Of a stretch of DNA of 64,000 nt, positions 1 through 9,016 are shown in pieces (position 1 is the stretch's first letter; each line of letters begins with the position of its first letter). The notes under the pieces were generated by a model. That model was not told the DNA's origin and did not search any database. It saw nothing but the letters and a program-made list of their open reading frames with translations. Where the stretch lies: positions 124,001 to 188,000 of the forward strand of contig QULP01000001.1 in NCBI GenBank assembly GCA_003481745.1, given 5' to 3'. The DNA comes from Firmicutes bacterium OM04-13BH (GTDB lineage Bacteria > Bacillota > Clostridia > Lachnospirales > Lachnospiraceae). The position numbers and the translations under genes are program-made.

Positions 1-54
1 ATTTTTCATCTGAATTTTACTAAACACAAAATGATTTTATGCCTAAAACAAAAA

Positions 55-82
55 GACGAACCGTATTTCCATACGATTCGCC
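55..82 (-). terminator. Rho-independent terminator of the decarboxylase operon
   Basis: A 12-bp hairpin (arms 55-66 and 71-82, loop TTCC on the plus strand) lies 20 bases past the stop of the last operon gene. Read on the minus strand, all 12 positions pair if G-U is allowed, and a T-rich run (45-54) follows. Nothing else is seen in positions 1-54. Confidence 0.85.
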
Positions 83-102
83 TTCGGAAAATTTAATCTT
101 AT

Positions 103-1515
103 TTATACCGGATAAGCTCCATTTTTTGTGTCTGCCATTTTCGGATCTACTTTTGTTTCCTGAGCTTCTCTGTATTTAAAGAATTCTGTTGCGACCTGTG
201 GGAATAATGCGTAAGTTAATACATCTTCTTCCTGCTCAGACCACTGTGCCATTTCTCCTCTAAGAGTGTCTAACTCAGCCGGAATTAAGTCAGCCGGACG
301 ACAGGTAATCGGTTTTGTATTACCGATGCATTTTTTCTGTACTTCTTTGTTGAACGGTTTTGCAGTTGCACCGTATTTTCCGCTTAATACATCTTTTGTT
401 TCTTTTGTAACCATCTTGTAACGTTCACCCAGAACAACATTGAATACAGCCTGTGTACCAACAATCTGAGAAGAAGGAGTAACAAGCGGGCATTCACCAA
501 GGTCTTTACGTACTCTTGGAACTTCTTCCAATACATCGTAGAATTTATCTTCTGCACCCTGTTCTTTTAACTGAGAAGTCAGGTTAGAAAGCATACCGCC
601 CGGTACCTGATATAACAGAGTCTTAATGTTAACACCAAGGTTCTTCGGATTGAGCAGTCCGCTGTCAAGTGCTTCGTCACGGATTGGACGGAAGTAATCA
701 GCGATTTCAGATAACAGTTTCTGGTCAAATCCTGTATCATAAGGAGTTCCCTTAAATGTTTCTACCATAACTTCAGTTGCCGGCTGGGAAGTACCCAGAG
801 CGAATGGAGACATTGCTGTATCAATCACATCCACACCTGCCTCTACTGCTTTTAAGTAAGTCATAGAAGCAACACCGGAAGTATAGTGTGTATGAAGCTG
901 AATCGGAATATCTACTGTTTCTTTTAAAGCAGTTACCAGTTCAGTTGCTTTATAAGGAAGCAGAAGACCAGCCATATCTTTAATACAGATAGAATTTGCA
1001 CCCATATCTTCAATTTTTTTAGCCATTTCTGTCCAGTATTCTAAAGTATAAGCATCACCTAAAGTATAAGACAGCGCAACCTGTGCATGACCTTTTTCTT
1101 TGTTTGCTGCAGAAACTGCTGTTTTTAAGTTTCTGATATCGTTCATACAGTCAAAAATACGGATAATATCAATACCGTTTGCAATTGATTTCTGTACGAA
1201 GTATTCTACTACATCATCTGCGTAAGGACGGTATCCAAGGATATTCTGTCCACGGAATAACATCTGCAGTTTTGTATTTTTAAAACCATCACGGAATTTA
1301 CGAAGTCTTTCCCATGGGTCTTCTTTTAAGAAACGAAGAGATGCATCAAATGTTGCACCACCCCAGCATTCTACGGAATGATAACCGACTTTATCCATTT
1401 TATCTACGATTGGCAGCATCTGCTCTGTTGTCATTCTTGTTGCAATCAGAGACTGATGCGCATCACGCAGAATTGTTTCTGTAATTTTAATTGGTTTTTT
1501 TACCACATCTGCCAT
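103..1515 (-). CDS. oadA: Oxaloacetate decarboxylase alpha / pyruvate carboxylase 5S-type carboxyltransferase
   Basis: 470 aa. This is the TIM-barrel carboxyltransferase subunit that exchanges a carboxyl group between oxaloacetate/pyruvate and biotin. Visible family residues are the metal-binding start DAHQS (18-22), the carbamylatable lysine in CIKDMAG (Lys179) and the HTH metal pair (208, 210). The C-terminal biotin domain of full-length OadA (about 590 aa) is missing; a separate biotin carrier gene in the same operon replaces it. AAGGAGGAAAA precedes the ATG. It is the last gene of a five-gene operon. It could equally be called transcarboxylase 5S subunit or PycB; the sequence does not decide the acceptor substrate. 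Confidence 0.9.
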   Translation of the reverse strand: MADVVKKPIKITETILRDAHQSLIATRMTTEQMLPIVDKMDKVGYHSVECWGGATFDASLRFLKEDPWERLRKFRDGFKNTKLQMLFRGQNILGYRPYADDVVEYFVQKSIANGIDIIRIFDCMNDIRNLKTAVSAANKEKGHAQVALSYTLGDAYTLEYWTEMAKKIEDMGANSICIKDMAGLLLPYKATELVTALKETVDIPIQLHTHYTSGVASMTYLKAVEAGVDVIDTAMSPFALGTSQPATEVMVETFKGTPYDTGFDQKLLSEIADYFRPIRDEALDSGLLNPKNLGVNIKTLLYQVPGGMLSNLTSQLKEQGAEDKFYDVLEEVPRVRKDLGECPLVTPSSQIVGTQAVFNVVLGERYKMVTKETKDVLSGKYGATAKPFNKEVQKKCIGNTKPITCRPADLIPAELDTLRGEMAQWSEQEEDVLTYALFPQVATEFFKYREAQETKVDPKMADTKNGAYPV

Positions 1516-1534
1516 CTTAATTTTCCTCCTTCAA

Positions 1535-2692
1535 TTATACACCAAAGATTGCCATGAATGTACCAGCAGCTACGGCTGTACCGATAACACCGGCAACGTT
1601 TGGTCCCATTGCATGCATCAGCAGGAAGTTAGTCGGGTCTGCTTCTGCACCAACTTTCTGAGATACACGGGCTGCCATAGGAACTGCGGATACACCAGCA
1701 GAACCAATCAGCGGATTAATCTTTCCATGTGTCAGTTTACACATAACTTTACCAAGAAGAACACCACCGGCTGTACCAACTGCAAATGCTACCAGACCTA
1801 AAGCAACAATTTTTAAAGTATCCAGTTTCAGGAACGCTTCTGCACTTGTAGATGCACCTACGGATGTTCCGAGAAGGATAACTACGATGTACATTAAAGC
1901 ATTAGATGCTGTTTCTGTTAACTGTTTTACAACGCCACATTCACGGAAAAGGTTACCAAGCATAAGCATACCAATTAACGGAGCTGTAGATGGTAAAATC
2001 AGACAAACAACAACTGTAATGATAACCGGGAACAGGATTTTTTCCAGTTTGGATACCGGACGAAGCTGTTCCATTTTAATTTTACGTTCTTTTTCTGTTG
2101 TGAATAACTTCATAATTGGAGGCTGGATAATTGGAACCAGTGACATATAAGAATACGCCGCCACCGCAATCGGTCCCATTAATGCTGTCTGTCCAAGCTT
2201 ACCTGCAAGGAAGATAGAAGTCGGGCCATCGGCACCACCGATGATAGAGATTGCTGCTGCTGCTTTTCCATTGAATCCCATAAAGATTGCAAGGAAATAC
2301 GCCATATAGATACCAAGCTGTGCTGCTGCTCCCAAAAGGAAACTCTTCGGATTCGCAATCAGCGGACCAAAGTCTGTCATGGCACCTACACCCATGAAAA
2401 TCAGTGACGGAAGAATACTCCATTCATCCATCAAATAGAAATAGTGAAGAAGTCCACCTGCATGTTCAATACCGGCTGCATCCGTATATGGCTGTGACAT
2501 AATATCCGGATAGATATTAACTAACAGCATACCAAATGCGATTGGTACTAAAAGCAGCGGTTCAAATCCATGTCTGATTGCCAGATATAAGAAAACAAAA
2601 GCAACCAGAATCATCAGATAGTTTCCCCATGTCAGATTCAAAAACGCTGTCTGACCAAGCAGATTGGACAATGTATCTGTTATGCTAGACAT
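1535..2692 (-). CDS. oadB: Sodium ion-translocating decarboxylase, beta subunit
   Basis: 385 aa, polytopic membrane protein of the OadB/MmdB/GcdB family. In this family it decarboxylates carboxybiotin and drives Na+ export. The conserved pore region GGADGPTSIFLAGKLG (the family Asp involved in Na+ coupling) and the later GVSAVPMAARVSQKVG motif are both visible. I chose the ATG at 2692 rather than the one at 2707 because GGAGG lies between them, inside the longer reading frame. The gene sits between the biotin carrier and oadA, so the operon encodes a membrane pump rather than a soluble transcarboxylase alone. Confidence 0.92.
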   Translation of the reverse strand: MSSITDTLSNLLGQTAFLNLTWGNYLMILVAFVFLYLAIRHGFEPLLLVPIAFGMLLVNIYPDIMSQPYTDAAGIEHAGGLLHYFYLMDEWSILPSLIFMGVGAMTDFGPLIANPKSFLLGAAAQLGIYMAYFLAIFMGFNGKAAAAISIIGGADGPTSIFLAGKLGQTALMGPIAVAAYSYMSLVPIIQPPIMKLFTTEKERKIKMEQLRPVSKLEKILFPVIITVVVCLILPSTAPLIGMLMLGNLFRECGVVKQLTETASNALMYIVVILLGTSVGASTSAEAFLKLDTLKIVALGLVAFAVGTAGGVLLGKVMCKLTHGKINPLIGSAGVSAVPMAARVSQKVGAEADPTNFLLMHAMGPNVAGVIGTAVAAGTFMAIFGV

Positions 2693-2777
2693 TTTATTAC
2701 CTCCCATTGTCTGTATTTTTCGCAGATTTCTATCTACGACCGCAAACTTACAAATAAATCACTCTATTTGCAAATTT

Positions 2778-3146
2778 TTAGTTCATAGTTGCCAGTGTAC
2801 TACCGTTTTCAACTGCATCACCAACTGCTACGTCAATACTTGCAATGGTTCCGTCCTGTGGAGCAACAACCGGAATTTCCATTTTCATAGCTTCCAGAAC
2901 TACAATACTGTCTCCAGCTTTTACTGCCTGACCTACGCTTGCTTCGATTTTTACGATTTTACCTGCTGCAGATGCTGCAACTGTTACAGAACCAGCGGAT
3001 GCCGGAGCTGCTGCTTTTGCAGGTGCTGCTTTTGGAGCTGCCTTTGGTGCTGCTTTCGGAGCAGATGCTGCTACAGCGTTTCCAGCGCCTTCTTCTACTG
3101 TTACATCATAAGCAACGCCATTTACTGTGATTGTATAAGATTTCAT
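2778..3146 (-). CDS. Biotin carboxyl carrier protein of the decarboxylase
   Basis: 122 aa. It has a short N-terminal beta segment, an Ala/Pro/Lys-rich flexible linker at about residues 29-50 (repeats of KAAP) and a C-terminal biotinyl domain with the biotin acceptor EAMKME (Lys88, 34 residues from the end, the usual spacing). It resembles MmdC/GcdC-type carriers that shuttle the carboxyl group between carboxyltransferase and OadB. Two ATGs are possible; the one at 3146 stands 8 bases from AGGAGG and is preferred over 3152, which is only 2 bases away. Confidence 0.92.
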   Translation of the reverse strand: MKSYTITVNGVAYDVTVEEGAGNAVAASAPKAAPKAAPKAAPAKAAAPASAGSVTVAASAAGKIVKIEASVGQAVKAGDSIVVLEAMKMEIPVVAPQDGTIASIDVAVGDAVENGSTLATMN

Positions 3147-3164
3147 AATCATTTCCTCCTGTGA

Positions 3165-3926
3165 TTAGGCTCTGTGCCAATTTCCTTTTTTTGACTTTCT
3201 GATTGAACGAACAACAAAGCTGTCCGTCGATGTATTTTCAGATGCCGCAATTGCTGCTGCGATAACTGCAATCAGTTCGCCATCATCAATTACTTCTTCC
3301 TCTTCTACTTCCGGAACAGCAACAACCGGTGCCGGTTTTGCCTGTTCTGGTGCTTTGTTTTTCTTTGATAAAGCTGCTTCCAGTTTCGGGATAAATCTCA
3401 TAAGAGAAATCAGGAAACTTAAGAAGATAAGCATGATAAATACGATTCCGATACCCATAACGGTATTCTGACCTGCCTGTGCCATTTTTTCACCCATGCT
3501 GTAAACAGGGTCAATGCTGACACTGGTAGGAGTTCCATTTTTATCAAGTATAAACACACAATCTGCATCACGATTTTCAAACTTTGCATCAATAGTAACT
3601 ACATAAGTGTCATCGTCGATTTCCATTTTACCATCTTTAACTTCTTCAAAACTTCCTAAAGAAGAACCGCTGGTATCCCAAGCAGAAGCTGCCGCTGCAC
3701 TAAATGCATCATCGCCTTCCATATAGCTTTTAATGCTTGCTTCATCCAACTGAGAAATATTCTGGAGTACAGTTCCAAAACTCTCGATTAAGGACTGCTG
3801 AGATGCTTCATCCGGCATCGTAAGAGAGCTTGTTTCTTCACTACTGTTCTTTCCACAAGCGGTCATTGCCAAGATACATACGCTAATCAGAATCAGTCCA
3901 ATGATTTTTTTCCATGTCTGCTTCAT
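3165..3926 (-). CDS. OadG-type gamma subunit with lipoprotein N-terminal domain
   Basis: 253 aa. A signal peptide ends in a lipobox (LAMTAC, Cys24). An extracytoplasmic domain of about 110 residues follows, then one membrane helix (about 148-172), then a cytoplasmic tail ending with the OadG-like run DGELIAVIAAAIAASEN and FVVRSIRKSKKGNWHRA. Classical OadG proteins are about 80-100 aa and only anchor and assemble the complex, so the extracytoplasmic domain here is an addition of unclear role. It lies between the carboxyltransferase and biotin carrier genes. The subunit assignment rests on tail motifs plus context. Confidence 0.75.
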   Translation of the reverse strand: MKQTWKKIIGLILISVCILAMTACGKNSSEETSSLTMPDEASQQSLIESFGTVLQNISQLDEASIKSYMEGDDAFSAAAASAWDTSGSSLGSFEEVKDGKMEIDDDTYVVTIDAKFENRDADCVFILDKNGTPTSVSIDPVYSMGEKMAQAGQNTVMGIGIVFIMLIFLSFLISLMRFIPKLEAALSKKNKAPEQAKPAPVVAVPEVEEEEVIDDGELIAVIAAAIAASENTSTDSFVVRSIRKSKKGNWHRA

Positions 3927-3941
3927 ATTAATTCACCTCGC

Positions 3942-5378
3942 TTAAACCGTGCCGTGTTTTTTACTTGGACGATTTTCTCTTTTTGTGAATAACATTTCAA
4001 AAGCACCAATCACATATTTTCTTGTATCTTCCGGCTCGATGATTGTATCAACATAGCCTCTCTTTGCAGCAGAAAGTGCACTTGACTGAAGCTGTGCGTA
4101 TTCTGCAGCTTTTTCATTGATTGTTGCTGCATCACTGTCTGCGTACATAATTTTTGCAGCGAGCTTTGCATCCATCATACCAATCTGAGATTCCGGCCAA
4201 GCAAATACCATGTCTGCTCCTGTTGATTTGCTGTTCATCGTCAGGTAAGCACTTCCAAATGCTTCTCCAACTACAACATTTACTTTCGGTACAGTTGCGT
4301 TTGCAAATGCATAAGTTAAAGATGCTGCTGCTTTTGCAATATTCGCTTCGGAACATTTTGTCGCTTTATAGCCTTTTACATTTGTCAGAGTCAGTACCGG
4401 AAGTTCAAAAGCGTCACAGAATTTCACGAAATCAGCTGCTTTTTTGCATCCTCTTACTGATAATACATTATCAAATGTCTCTGCTTTTTCTCCTTCTGCA
4501 TTGTAAACTTCACTGCGATTTGCAACACATCCTACAGTTGCTCCGTTTAAACGGATAAATCCAACAACCATATCTTTTGCATAATCTGCTTTTACCTCAA
4601 AGAATTCCTGGTTGTCTGCAAGAAGAGAAAGTGCGATAGAAGTATCACCTGCGCAGTTTACAAGTTCAGGGCATACACGATTTAAATCATCTGTGCACTC
4701 TACATAAGCAGAATTATCTTCGTAGTTTGATGGAAGCAGGGAAACTAATTCTCTCATTTTTGCAATGATTTCATCTTCGCTTCCTGTTACATCTGCAAGT
4801 CCGCTTTCTTCGCTCTGATATTTGGCACTTGATGTATCGCATTTGGAAATTTCATTTCCATCTAATGCATTTGGAGAGTTTACAAATAATTTTGCTTTCT
4901 TCTCTTCCATAAATGTAAAGTCTGTAAGACCTGGCATAACCGCAAGTCCGCCACCACATGTTCCAAAGATTCCTGTAATCTGAGGAATGACACCGGAAGC
5001 TGCAACCTGTTTTGCATAGATTTCACCAAATGCATTTAATGCATCTGTTGCTTCCTGAAGTCTGAAACCTGCACAGTCTACAAGACCGATAACCGGAGCA
5101 CCTGTCTTCATAGCCAGTTCGTAGAGTCTTACGATTTTTTTTGCATGCATCTCACCGATTGTTCCGTTTAATACGGATGCATCCTGGCTGTATACATACA
5201 CCAGGCTTCCGTCAATTACGCCATAACCGGTAATAACACCATCAGATGGTGTTTCCTTTTCAGATAAGTTGAAATCAGTGCTTCTAGCTGTTACACAACT
5301 GCCAATCTCAACAAAACTGTTCTCATCAAGCAAAGCTTCAATTCTTTTGCCTGCCAAGCTTTGTGCTGTATTACTCAT
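3942..5378 (-). CDS. Acyl-CoA carboxyltransferase subunit (MmdA / transcarboxylase 12S-like)
   Basis: 478 aa, crotonase-fold carboxyltransferase with two halves. Oxyanion-loop motifs are GTCGGGLAVMPGL in the N half and GEAFGSAYLTMNSK plus FAWPESQIGMM in the C half. Family members (MmdA, GcdA, PccB) are usually 500-520 aa, so this is slightly short. It moves a carboxyl group between an acyl-CoA and biotin. It is first in the operon, preceded by GGAGGG and a promoter at 5512-5540. Coexistence with an OadA-like 5S subunit in one operon is notable: two carboxyltransferases share one carrier and one pump. The acyl-CoA substrate (methylmalonyl-CoA or another) cannot be read from the sequence. Confidence 0.85.
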   Translation of the reverse strand: MSNTAQSLAGKRIEALLDENSFVEIGSCVTARSTDFNLSEKETPSDGVITGYGVIDGSLVYVYSQDASVLNGTIGEMHAKKIVRLYELAMKTGAPVIGLVDCAGFRLQEATDALNAFGEIYAKQVAASGVIPQITGIFGTCGGGLAVMPGLTDFTFMEEKKAKLFVNSPNALDGNEISKCDTSSAKYQSEESGLADVTGSEDEIIAKMRELVSLLPSNYEDNSAYVECTDDLNRVCPELVNCAGDTSIALSLLADNQEFFEVKADYAKDMVVGFIRLNGATVGCVANRSEVYNAEGEKAETFDNVLSVRGCKKAADFVKFCDAFELPVLTLTNVKGYKATKCSEANIAKAAASLTYAFANATVPKVNVVVGEAFGSAYLTMNSKSTGADMVFAWPESQIGMMDAKLAAKIMYADSDAATINEKAAEYAQLQSSALSAAKRGYVDTIIEPEDTRKYVIGAFEMLFTKRENRPSKKHGTV

Positions 5379-5511
5379 TGATCAGCCCTCCATATATTTT
5401 TATTTGCGGATTTCTGCACCTATTTGACAGTGAATCCTGTTCGCGCAGAAACCACATTTTGGTTTTTCGCTCTAATGAGTTGAAGAACAAAACCAATTTC
5501 TGCCGATTTTA

Positions 5512-5540
5512 ATTGTAACCTGTTTTTCAATTTTTTTCAA
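5512..5540 (-). promoter_or_regulatory. Sigma-A-type promoter of the decarboxylase operon
   Basis: Read on the minus strand: TTGAAA (5535-5540), a 17-base spacer, TACAAT (5512-5517). It leaves a leader of roughly 125 bases before the first gene. No riboswitch was recognised in that leader. Confidence 0.65.
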
Positions 5541-5579
5541 CTAAAAAATTGTGAATTTCTTATTAATCTGCAAGCTGAA

Positions 5580-5617
5580 AAAACAGCCGGCTCTTTTTTA
5601 GTAGAATCGGCTGTTTT
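5580..5617 (-). terminator. Terminator of the trp operon
   Basis: A perfect 10-bp inverted repeat, AAAACAGCCG (5580-5589) and CGGCTGTTTT (5608-5617), lies 16 bases downstream of the trpA stop. The A/T-rich ends could give termination on the minus strand. Confidence 0.85.
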
Positions 5618-5633
5618 AAACTTATTTTCTGGA

Positions 5634-6425
5634 TTATTTACTTTCTTTATCCGCTTTTTCTACAGCTTCTTTCATGCTTTTAACATAATCTCCTACGTAA
5701 GGAACGCTGTCTTTTCCATATTTTGCTATAATTTTAACGATTGCAGAACCCACAATTGCTCCATCCGAAACTTTTGCCATCTTGTAAGCCTGTTCTGGAG
5801 TCGCAATTCCAAATCCGACTGCGCACGGAACATCTGTTGTCTCTCTTACTGCTTTTACCATCGCCCCAATATCTGTCTTAATTTCACTTCTGACACCGGT
5901 TACACCTAAAGACGAAACACAGTAAATGTATCCCTGTGCTTTTTTTGCTATCATTTTAATTCTTTCATGAGAAGTCGGTGCAATCAGCGGAATAATGTCC
6001 ACTCCGTATTTTTCACATGCCGGTGCAAGTTCTTCCCTTTCTTCATAAGGCATATCCGGCACAATCAGACCATCAATTCCACTTTCCACGCATTGTTTCA
6101 TAAAACGTTCTTTTCCATAAGTGAAAATCGGATTAACATAAGTTAAAAATACCATTGGAACCGTAATTTTTTCTTTTGCACGTTTCAACATATCAAAAAT
6201 TTTATCCGTTGTGCATCCTTCAGCAAGCGCTCTTTCATTTGCCTCCTGAATGACTGGTCCTTCTGCTGTCGGGTCTGAAAACGGAATTCCGATTTCAATT
6301 AAGTCTGCTCCTGCTTTCTGCATTTCATATAATAACTGTTCTGTCACATCAAGTGTCGGGTCTCCCGCCGTTACAAACGGAATAAATGCTTTTTTGTTCT
6401 CAAATGCTTTTGCTATTTTACTCAT
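5634..6425 (-). CDS. trpA: Tryptophan synthase alpha subunit
   Basis: 263 aa. It cleaves indole-3-glycerol phosphate to indole and glyceraldehyde-3-phosphate and passes indole to TrpB. The N-terminal [12 protein letters not shown], the catalytic stretch [16 protein letters not shown] and the phosphate-binding [10 protein letters not shown] are visible. The start at 6425 (MSKIAKAF) was chosen over the longer frame from 6476 because it has GGAG upstream and gives the family N-terminus. It overlaps the end of trpB by 8 bases (ATGAGTAA), suggesting translational coupling. Last gene of the trp operon. Confidence 0.95.
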   Translation of the reverse strand: MSKIAKAFENKKAFIPFVTAGDPTLDVTEQLLYEMQKAGADLIEIGIPFSDPTAEGPVIQEANERALAEGCTTDKIFDMLKRAKEKITVPMVFLTYVNPIFTYGKERFMKQCVESGIDGLIVPDMPYEEREELAPACEKYGVDIIPLIAPTSHERIKMIAKKAQGYIYCVSSLGVTGVRSEIKTDIGAMVKAVRETTDVPCAVGFGIATPEQAYKMAKVSDGAIVGSAIVKIIAKYGKDSVPYVGDYVKSMKEAVEKADKESK

Positions 6426-7602
6426 AGATTTCCACTCCTCTATATCTTGCAATTGCTGCAACGTCTTTATCTCCACGACCGGATACGGTCACTACAATAA
6501 TCTGGTCTTTTCCCATCGTCGGTGCCAGTTTTCTTGCATAAGCAACAGCATGAGCACTTTCGATTGCCGGAATGATCCCCTCTGTTTTTGAAAGATATTC
6601 AAAAGCATCTACTGCCTCATCATCTGTAATCGGAACATACTGAGCTCGTCCGGTTGCATTTAAATTTGCATGCTCCGGTCCGATTCCCGGATAATCCAGT
6701 CCTGCTGAAATCGAATATACCGGTGCAATTTGTCCATATTTATCCTGACAAAACAAGGATTTCATTCCATGAAATACTCCTTCGCTTCCTTTTGCAATAG
6801 TCGCTGCATGTTTATCGGTATTGATTCCATGTCCTGCTGCCTCACATCCGATTAATTTTACCCCTTTATCCGGAATAAATTCATAGAATGTTCCCATTGC
6901 ATTGCTTCCGCCACCGACACAGGCAATCACTGCATCCGGAAGTCTGCCTTCTTTTTCTCTTAACTGTTCTTTAATTTCTTTTCCGATAATTTTCTGGAAA
7001 TCACGCACAATCATTGGAAATGGATGTGGTCCCATAACCGAACCAAGCACATAAAGAGTATCATCCATTCTCTTTGTCCATTCACGCATAGTTTCATTTA
7101 CTGCATCCTTAAGAGTTGCTGTTCCGCTTGTCACCGCATGTACTTTTGCACCTAACAGTTCCATACGAAATACGTTTAATGCCTGTCTGTCCGTGTCTTC
7201 TTTTCCCATGAAGATTTCACATTCCATTCCCATAAGTGCTGCTGCGGTTGCAGTTGCCACCCCATGCTGTCCTGCTCCGGTTTCTGCAATAACACGAGTT
7301 TTTCCCATTTTTTTTGCAAGCAGTACCTGTCCAAGTACATTGTTGATTTTATGAGAACCGGTATGATTTAAATCTTCTCGTTTTAGATAAATCTTTGCAC
7401 CGCCTAAATCTTTTGTCATTTTTTCTGCATAATATAATAAAGATGGGCGACCTGCATAATTTTTTAATAAATCATCTAATTCTTTATTAAATTCAAGGTC
7501 TTTACTATATTTTTCATATGCTTCCTCTAATTCTAAAACTGCATTCATCAATGTTTCCGGAATATACTGTCCTCCGTAATTTCCATATCTTCCTTTACTC
7601 AT
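6418..7602 (-). CDS. trpB: Tryptophan synthase beta subunit
   Basis: 394 aa, normal family length. PLP-dependent condensation of indole with serine. The PLP lysine lies in the motif TGSHKINN (Lys85), and the glycine-rich phosphate loop [10 protein letters not shown] is present. This is the TrpB1 type found in trp operons, and it forms the alpha2-beta2 complex with the adjacent trpA product. It starts 4 bases after trpF ends. Confidence 0.96.
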   Translation of the reverse strand: MSKGRYGNYGGQYIPETLMNAVLELEEAYEKYSKDLEFNKELDDLLKNYAGRPSLLYYAEKMTKDLGGAKIYLKREDLNHTGSHKINNVLGQVLLAKKMGKTRVIAETGAGQHGVATATAAALMGMECEIFMGKEDTDRQALNVFRMELLGAKVHAVTSGTATLKDAVNETMREWTKRMDDTLYVLGSVMGPHPFPMIVRDFQKIIGKEIKEQLREKEGRLPDAVIACVGGGSNAMGTFYEFIPDKGVKLIGCEAAGHGINTDKHAATIAKGSEGVFHGMKSLFCQDKYGQIAPVYSISAGLDYPGIGPEHANLNATGRAQYVPITDDEAVDAFEYLSKTEGIIPAIESAHAVAYARKLAPTMGKDQIIVVTVSGRGDKDVAAIARYRGVEIYE

Positions 7603-7606
7603 TTTT

Positions 7607-8218
7607 TTATCCTTTCCGTACTGCTTCTATAAACTGCTGTACCTTTTTTTCGTCTTTATACCCATCTATCTCCACTGCACTGCTGACATCTGCTGCAAAT
7701 GCATCACAGTTTTTCAATTTTTCTGCCACATTGCTTTCACTTAAACCGCCGGCGATAAAATATGGCTTTGAAACCTCTCCTATGAGTGAGACATCAAAGG
7801 GTTTTCCACTTCCCCCATACTGTCCTTTGATATAAGTATCAAACAGAAGATAATCACAGGAAAGAGCTTCTGCTTTTTGAATCTGTTCTCTGCTTCTCAC
7901 CCGCACAGCTTTTATTATTGGTTTATTGGTAAATGCTTTTAATTTTTGTATGTATGCCTCGTCTTCCTCTCCGTGAAGCTGAATCAAGTCAATGATTCCG
8001 GCATTCGCAATTTGGGCGACTATCTCCGGTTCTTCATTTACAAAAACTCCCACCGGACAAATTTCTTTTTCTAACTGCTTTGAAAGTGCTTTTGCCTCTT
8101 CTTTTGTCACTTTTCTGGAGCTGTCTGCAAATACAAATCCAACATAGTCTGGTTTCAAACGATTTACTATTAAGATATCTTCTTTTCTTCTTAAACCACA
8201 AATCTTAACTTTCTTCAT
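7607..8218 (-). CDS. trpF: Phosphoribosylanthranilate isomerase
   Basis: 203 aa TIM barrel; converts N-(5'-phosphoribosyl)anthranilate to CdRP. The N-terminal [11 protein letters not shown] carries the catalytic Cys. [22 protein letters not shown] and [19 protein letters not shown] (with the catalytic Asp) match the family, and [12 protein letters not shown] forms the phosphate site. Its start overlaps the trpC end by 14 bases, with GGGGAAG inside trpC serving as ribosome site. Confidence 0.94.
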   Translation of the reverse strand: MKKVKICGLRRKEDILIVNRLKPDYVGFVFADSSRKVTKEEAKALSKQLEKEICPVGVFVNEEPEIVAQIANAGIIDLIQLHGEEDEAYIQKLKAFTNKPIIKAVRVRSREQIQKAEALSCDYLLFDTYIKGQYGGSGKPFDVSLIGEVSKPYFIAGGLSESNVAEKLKNCDAFAADVSSAVEIDGYKDEKKVQQFIEAVRKG

Positions 8219-9002
8219 GGTGTTCTTCCCCTTTTAAGAAACGAAGCATTTTTGCTTTATCCGGACTGCGCATCATGGTTTCACCAATCAAAACCGCATC
8301 AACTTTATTTTCTCTTAAAGCTTTAATCTCTTCTGGTCCTTTGATTCCGCTTTCTGCCACAAATAAAATTTCCGGTGGTACAAAATTTCTTAAGTTTGTG
8401 CTGTTTCCTACATTCACAGAAAAATCCTTTAAATTTCGGTTATTCACTCCGATAATTTTCGCGCCTGCACGAACTGCCTGCTTGATTTCCTTTTCATCAT
8501 GTGCCTCTACAAGCGCAGATAAACCAAGCTCTTTTGCAATTTGAAGATAAACTTTTAACTGTTCTTCTTCTAAAATCGCACAAATCAAAAGTACAGCACT
8601 TGCACCTAATATTTTCGCTTCATAAATTTGATATTCATCCACTACAAAGTCTTTTCTTAAAACCGGTATCTTTACTTCTTTTGCAATCTCTTTTAAATAT
8701 TCATCTTTTCCAAGAAAATATTTCGGTTCGGTCAGGCAGGAAATTGCATCCGCTCCTGCTTCATTATACTCTTTTGCGATCTGAAGATAAGGAAATTCTT
8801 CGGCAATGATTCCCTTCGACGGAGACGCTTTTTTTACTTCACAGATAAAACTCAGGTCCGGTTTTCTCAACGCTGTCTCAAACGGAAATCCTGTATTTTT
8901 TTCCATGCTCTGTGCATCTCTTTTTACTTCTTCTAAAGAAATCTCTTTCTTCTTTGCCTCCACACGAAGCCTGGTATCTGCCGCTATTTGGTCTAAAATC
9001 AT
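8205..9002 (-). CDS. trpC: Indole-3-glycerol phosphate synthase
   Basis: 265 aa, usual length. It closes the indole ring from CdRP. FICEVKKASPSKGII (substrate-binding Glu/Lys/Ser), VLRKDFVVDEYQIYEA (catalytic Lys), GVNNRNLKDFSV and VAESGIKGPEEI are all in family order. Third gene of the trp operon, 14 bases after trpGD and overlapping trpF. Confidence 0.95.
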   Translation of the reverse strand: MILDQIAADTRLRVEAKKKEISLEEVKRDAQSMEKNTGFPFETALRKPDLSFICEVKKASPSKGIIAEEFPYLQIAKEYNEAGADAISCLTEPKYFLGKDEYLKEIAKEVKIPVLRKDFVVDEYQIYEAKILGASAVLLICAILEEEQLKVYLQIAKELGLSALVEAHDEKEIKQAVRAGAKIIGVNNRNLKDFSVNVGNSTNLRNFVPPEILFVAESGIKGPEEIKALRENKVDAVLIGETMMRSPDKAKMLRFLKGEEHHEES

Positions 9003-9016
9003 ATCGGCGCTCCTCC

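Noticed and set aside
2664..3164. Cysteine-rich plus-strand frame of 166 codons opposite the biotin carrier
   Set aside because: It is the antisense shadow of the Ala/Lys-rich biotin carrier and pump genes; composition is artefactual and no ribosome site is seen.
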